Shown here: piece after piece, positions 5,439 through 6,290 of the stretch
Layout: each line of letters starts with the position of its first letter
Position numbering within the stretch: the first letter of the stretch is position 1
Assembly: GCA_016929205.1 (NCBI GenBank)
Contig: JAFGJF010000321.1
Location: 1-6,290 of the forward strand
DNA length: 6,290 nt
Direction of reading: 5' to 3'
From: Anaerolineae bacterium
GTDB taxonomy: Bacteria; Chloroflexota; Anaerolineae; JAFGEY01
Notes under the pieces: model-generated
What the model was told of the DNA's origin: nothing
Seen by the model: the letters and a program-made list of their open reading frames with translations, nothing else
The model's database searches: none
Position numbers and translations under genes: made by a program

Positions 5439-6290
5439 TTACTCCCCATCCATCAGCAACACACCACTTCCCGCGATTGGCTTGCAGACCATGATCGCCG
5501 GCGGTTTGTCGTAGGGACGATAATACTGCTCGGTCAAATTTTTGATCAACCTCGGCAGGGCGTTCTTGCGCGCCAGGACCATCATACAGCCGCCCAGTCC
5601 GGCCCCGGCCAACTGCGCGCCCACCACGCCCTCGGTGCGCAGCGAAACGTCGACCAGCAGGTCGATCTCGGGAATGCTGCAGCCATAGCCACCCGGCTGC
5701 CACTGCAACTGTGCGCCAAGCACCCGATCCGGGTCGCCGCTTTCCAGATCCTCGATCAAATCCAGCAAATACCCGTTTGACGTGGGCGACCGGTAGGGCA
5801 GTCGTTCGCCATCGGGCGCAAAGCGAACCACGCGGTCGCCGTCGTGCGAGGCATTCATCAGCCGCCCGATAGTCTCGCTGGATTCACGCTTGAGCGCATC
5901 GGCGAACAAGCGCCCCCGTTCGCATTCCGCCAGGCCAAAAAGCACCACGCCCCGGATCGGATACAAACCATCCGGCGGCGGGCGATGTGTGGCAAAGAAT
6001 GCCTCCAATGGATGGACTGTATCCGTTGGCTGCAGTTCAGCGGCGTCGGGGAACATGGCCCGCAGTTCATCCTGCGTCGCCTGCTCGGGCAGCCGTAATA
6101 AGATCTTGTATATCCAACTCAATGGCAGCCCCAGGGTGCGCGTATTCACGTCGCGCAGGTGGTGCAGCAGCGGCGCGTACTGGGGAAAGAGCTTTTTGAT
6201 CAACCAGAACCCAATGCGATAGCATGCCACGCGATGGTTAAAGCGGTCGCGGGCGTTGGTCGTTTTGTGGGCGCGAATACCCGAGTCGCA
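5439..6290 (-). CDS. Galactokinase-family GHMP sugar kinase, C-terminal 283 residues
   Basis: The frame is open to the right edge, so the N-terminus, including the ATP-loop motif and the Asp catalytic motif, lies outside the window; the GTG at 6230 is internal. Reading from the edge, CDSGIRAHKTTNARDRFNHR is the strand-helix that follows the active-site region in galactokinases, the second half of the pattern ending in N-x-R. Further on, VVLFGLAECERGRLFADAL matches the HV-x-E-x2-R helix, LMNASHDGDRV the M-x2-SH motif, CSIPEIDLLVDVSL the C-P-E-x-D helix, and GAQLAGAGLGGCMMV (visible 224-238) the Gly-rich GHMP motif; IMVCKPIAGSGVL closes the domain. These enzymes phosphorylate a sugar at C1 with ATP in the cytoplasm. 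Two regions are larger than in classical bacterial GalK: one before the ER helix, with KILLRLPEQATQDELRAMF, and about 45 residues between SHDGDRV and CSIPEID. The substrate may therefore be galactose, an amino sugar or arabinose. It converges on the ygbA-like gene with a 40-base gap. Confidence 0.9.
   Translation of the reverse strand, partial: CDSGIRAHKTTNARDRFNHRVACYRIGFWLIKKLFPQYAPLLHHLRDVNTRTLGLPLSWIYKILLRLPEQATQDELRAMFPDAAELQPTDTVHPLEAFFATHRPPPDGLYPIRGVVLFGLAECERGRLFADALKRESSETIGRLMNASHDGDRVVRFAPDGERLPYRSPTSNGYLLDLIEDLESGDPDRVLGAQLQWQPGGYGCSIPEIDLLVDVSLRTEGVVGAQLAGAGLGGCMMVLARKNALPRLIKNLTEQYYRPYDKPPAIMVCKPIAGSGVLLMDGE

Noticed and set aside
6228..6230. GTG as the start of the kinase gene
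   Set aside because: The frame continues to the window edge with a conserved galactokinase segment (CDSGIRAHKTTNARDRFNHR), so the gene starts outside.

Overview
This is a GC-rich bacterial window with short intergenic gaps. It holds six genes and the edge of a seventh region structure: five complete genes on the + strand, one + strand gene cut by the left edge, and one - strand gene cut by the right edge. I recognise no rRNA, tRNA, insertion sequence or CRISPR array. The gene styles (a Cys/Ala-tailed protein beside a PqqD-radical SAM fusion, a Tat-like beta-helix lipoprotein, a LysM TIM-barrel protein and an enlarged galactokinase-family kinase) would fit a Chloroflexota (Anaerolineae-like) genome. 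That is an impression from gene style, not a proven placement.

Left part (1-1706): the C-terminal 98 residues of a Ser/Gly-rich protein end in a tail of seven alternating Cys-Ala pairs. A gap of 41 bases separates it from a 455-aa enzyme that joins an N-terminal PqqD-like peptide-recognition domain to a radical SAM core and a complete seven-Cys SPASM domain. This is the architecture of a peptide-modifying maturase, and the Cys-rich tail next to it is the obvious candidate substrate. This pair is the most interesting thing in the window: a possible RiPP-like system in which the modified segment is the tail of a larger protein.

Middle part (1707-4055): a lipoprotein-type beta-helix protein (442 aa) with a possible second, signal-less start, then a 174-base gene-free stretch with a perfect short hairpin, then a class I SAM-dependent methyltransferase (248 aa). 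A perfect 8-bp hairpin encloses the methyltransferase stop codon.

Right part (4095-6290): a 312-aa TIM-barrel-like protein with a C-terminal LysM-like domain and no signal peptide. It is followed 11 bases later by a YgbA-type ('nitrous oxide-stimulated promoter' family) Cys-rich small protein. Three tandem 15-bp palindromic repeats lie at that gene's 5' end, either coding for an N-terminal extension or acting as operators. Finally, converging from the right, is the C-terminal 283 residues of a galactokinase-family GHMP kinase whose start lies outside the window. The methyltransferase, TIM-barrel and ygbA genes are close enough to be co-transcribed, but they share no obvious pathway.
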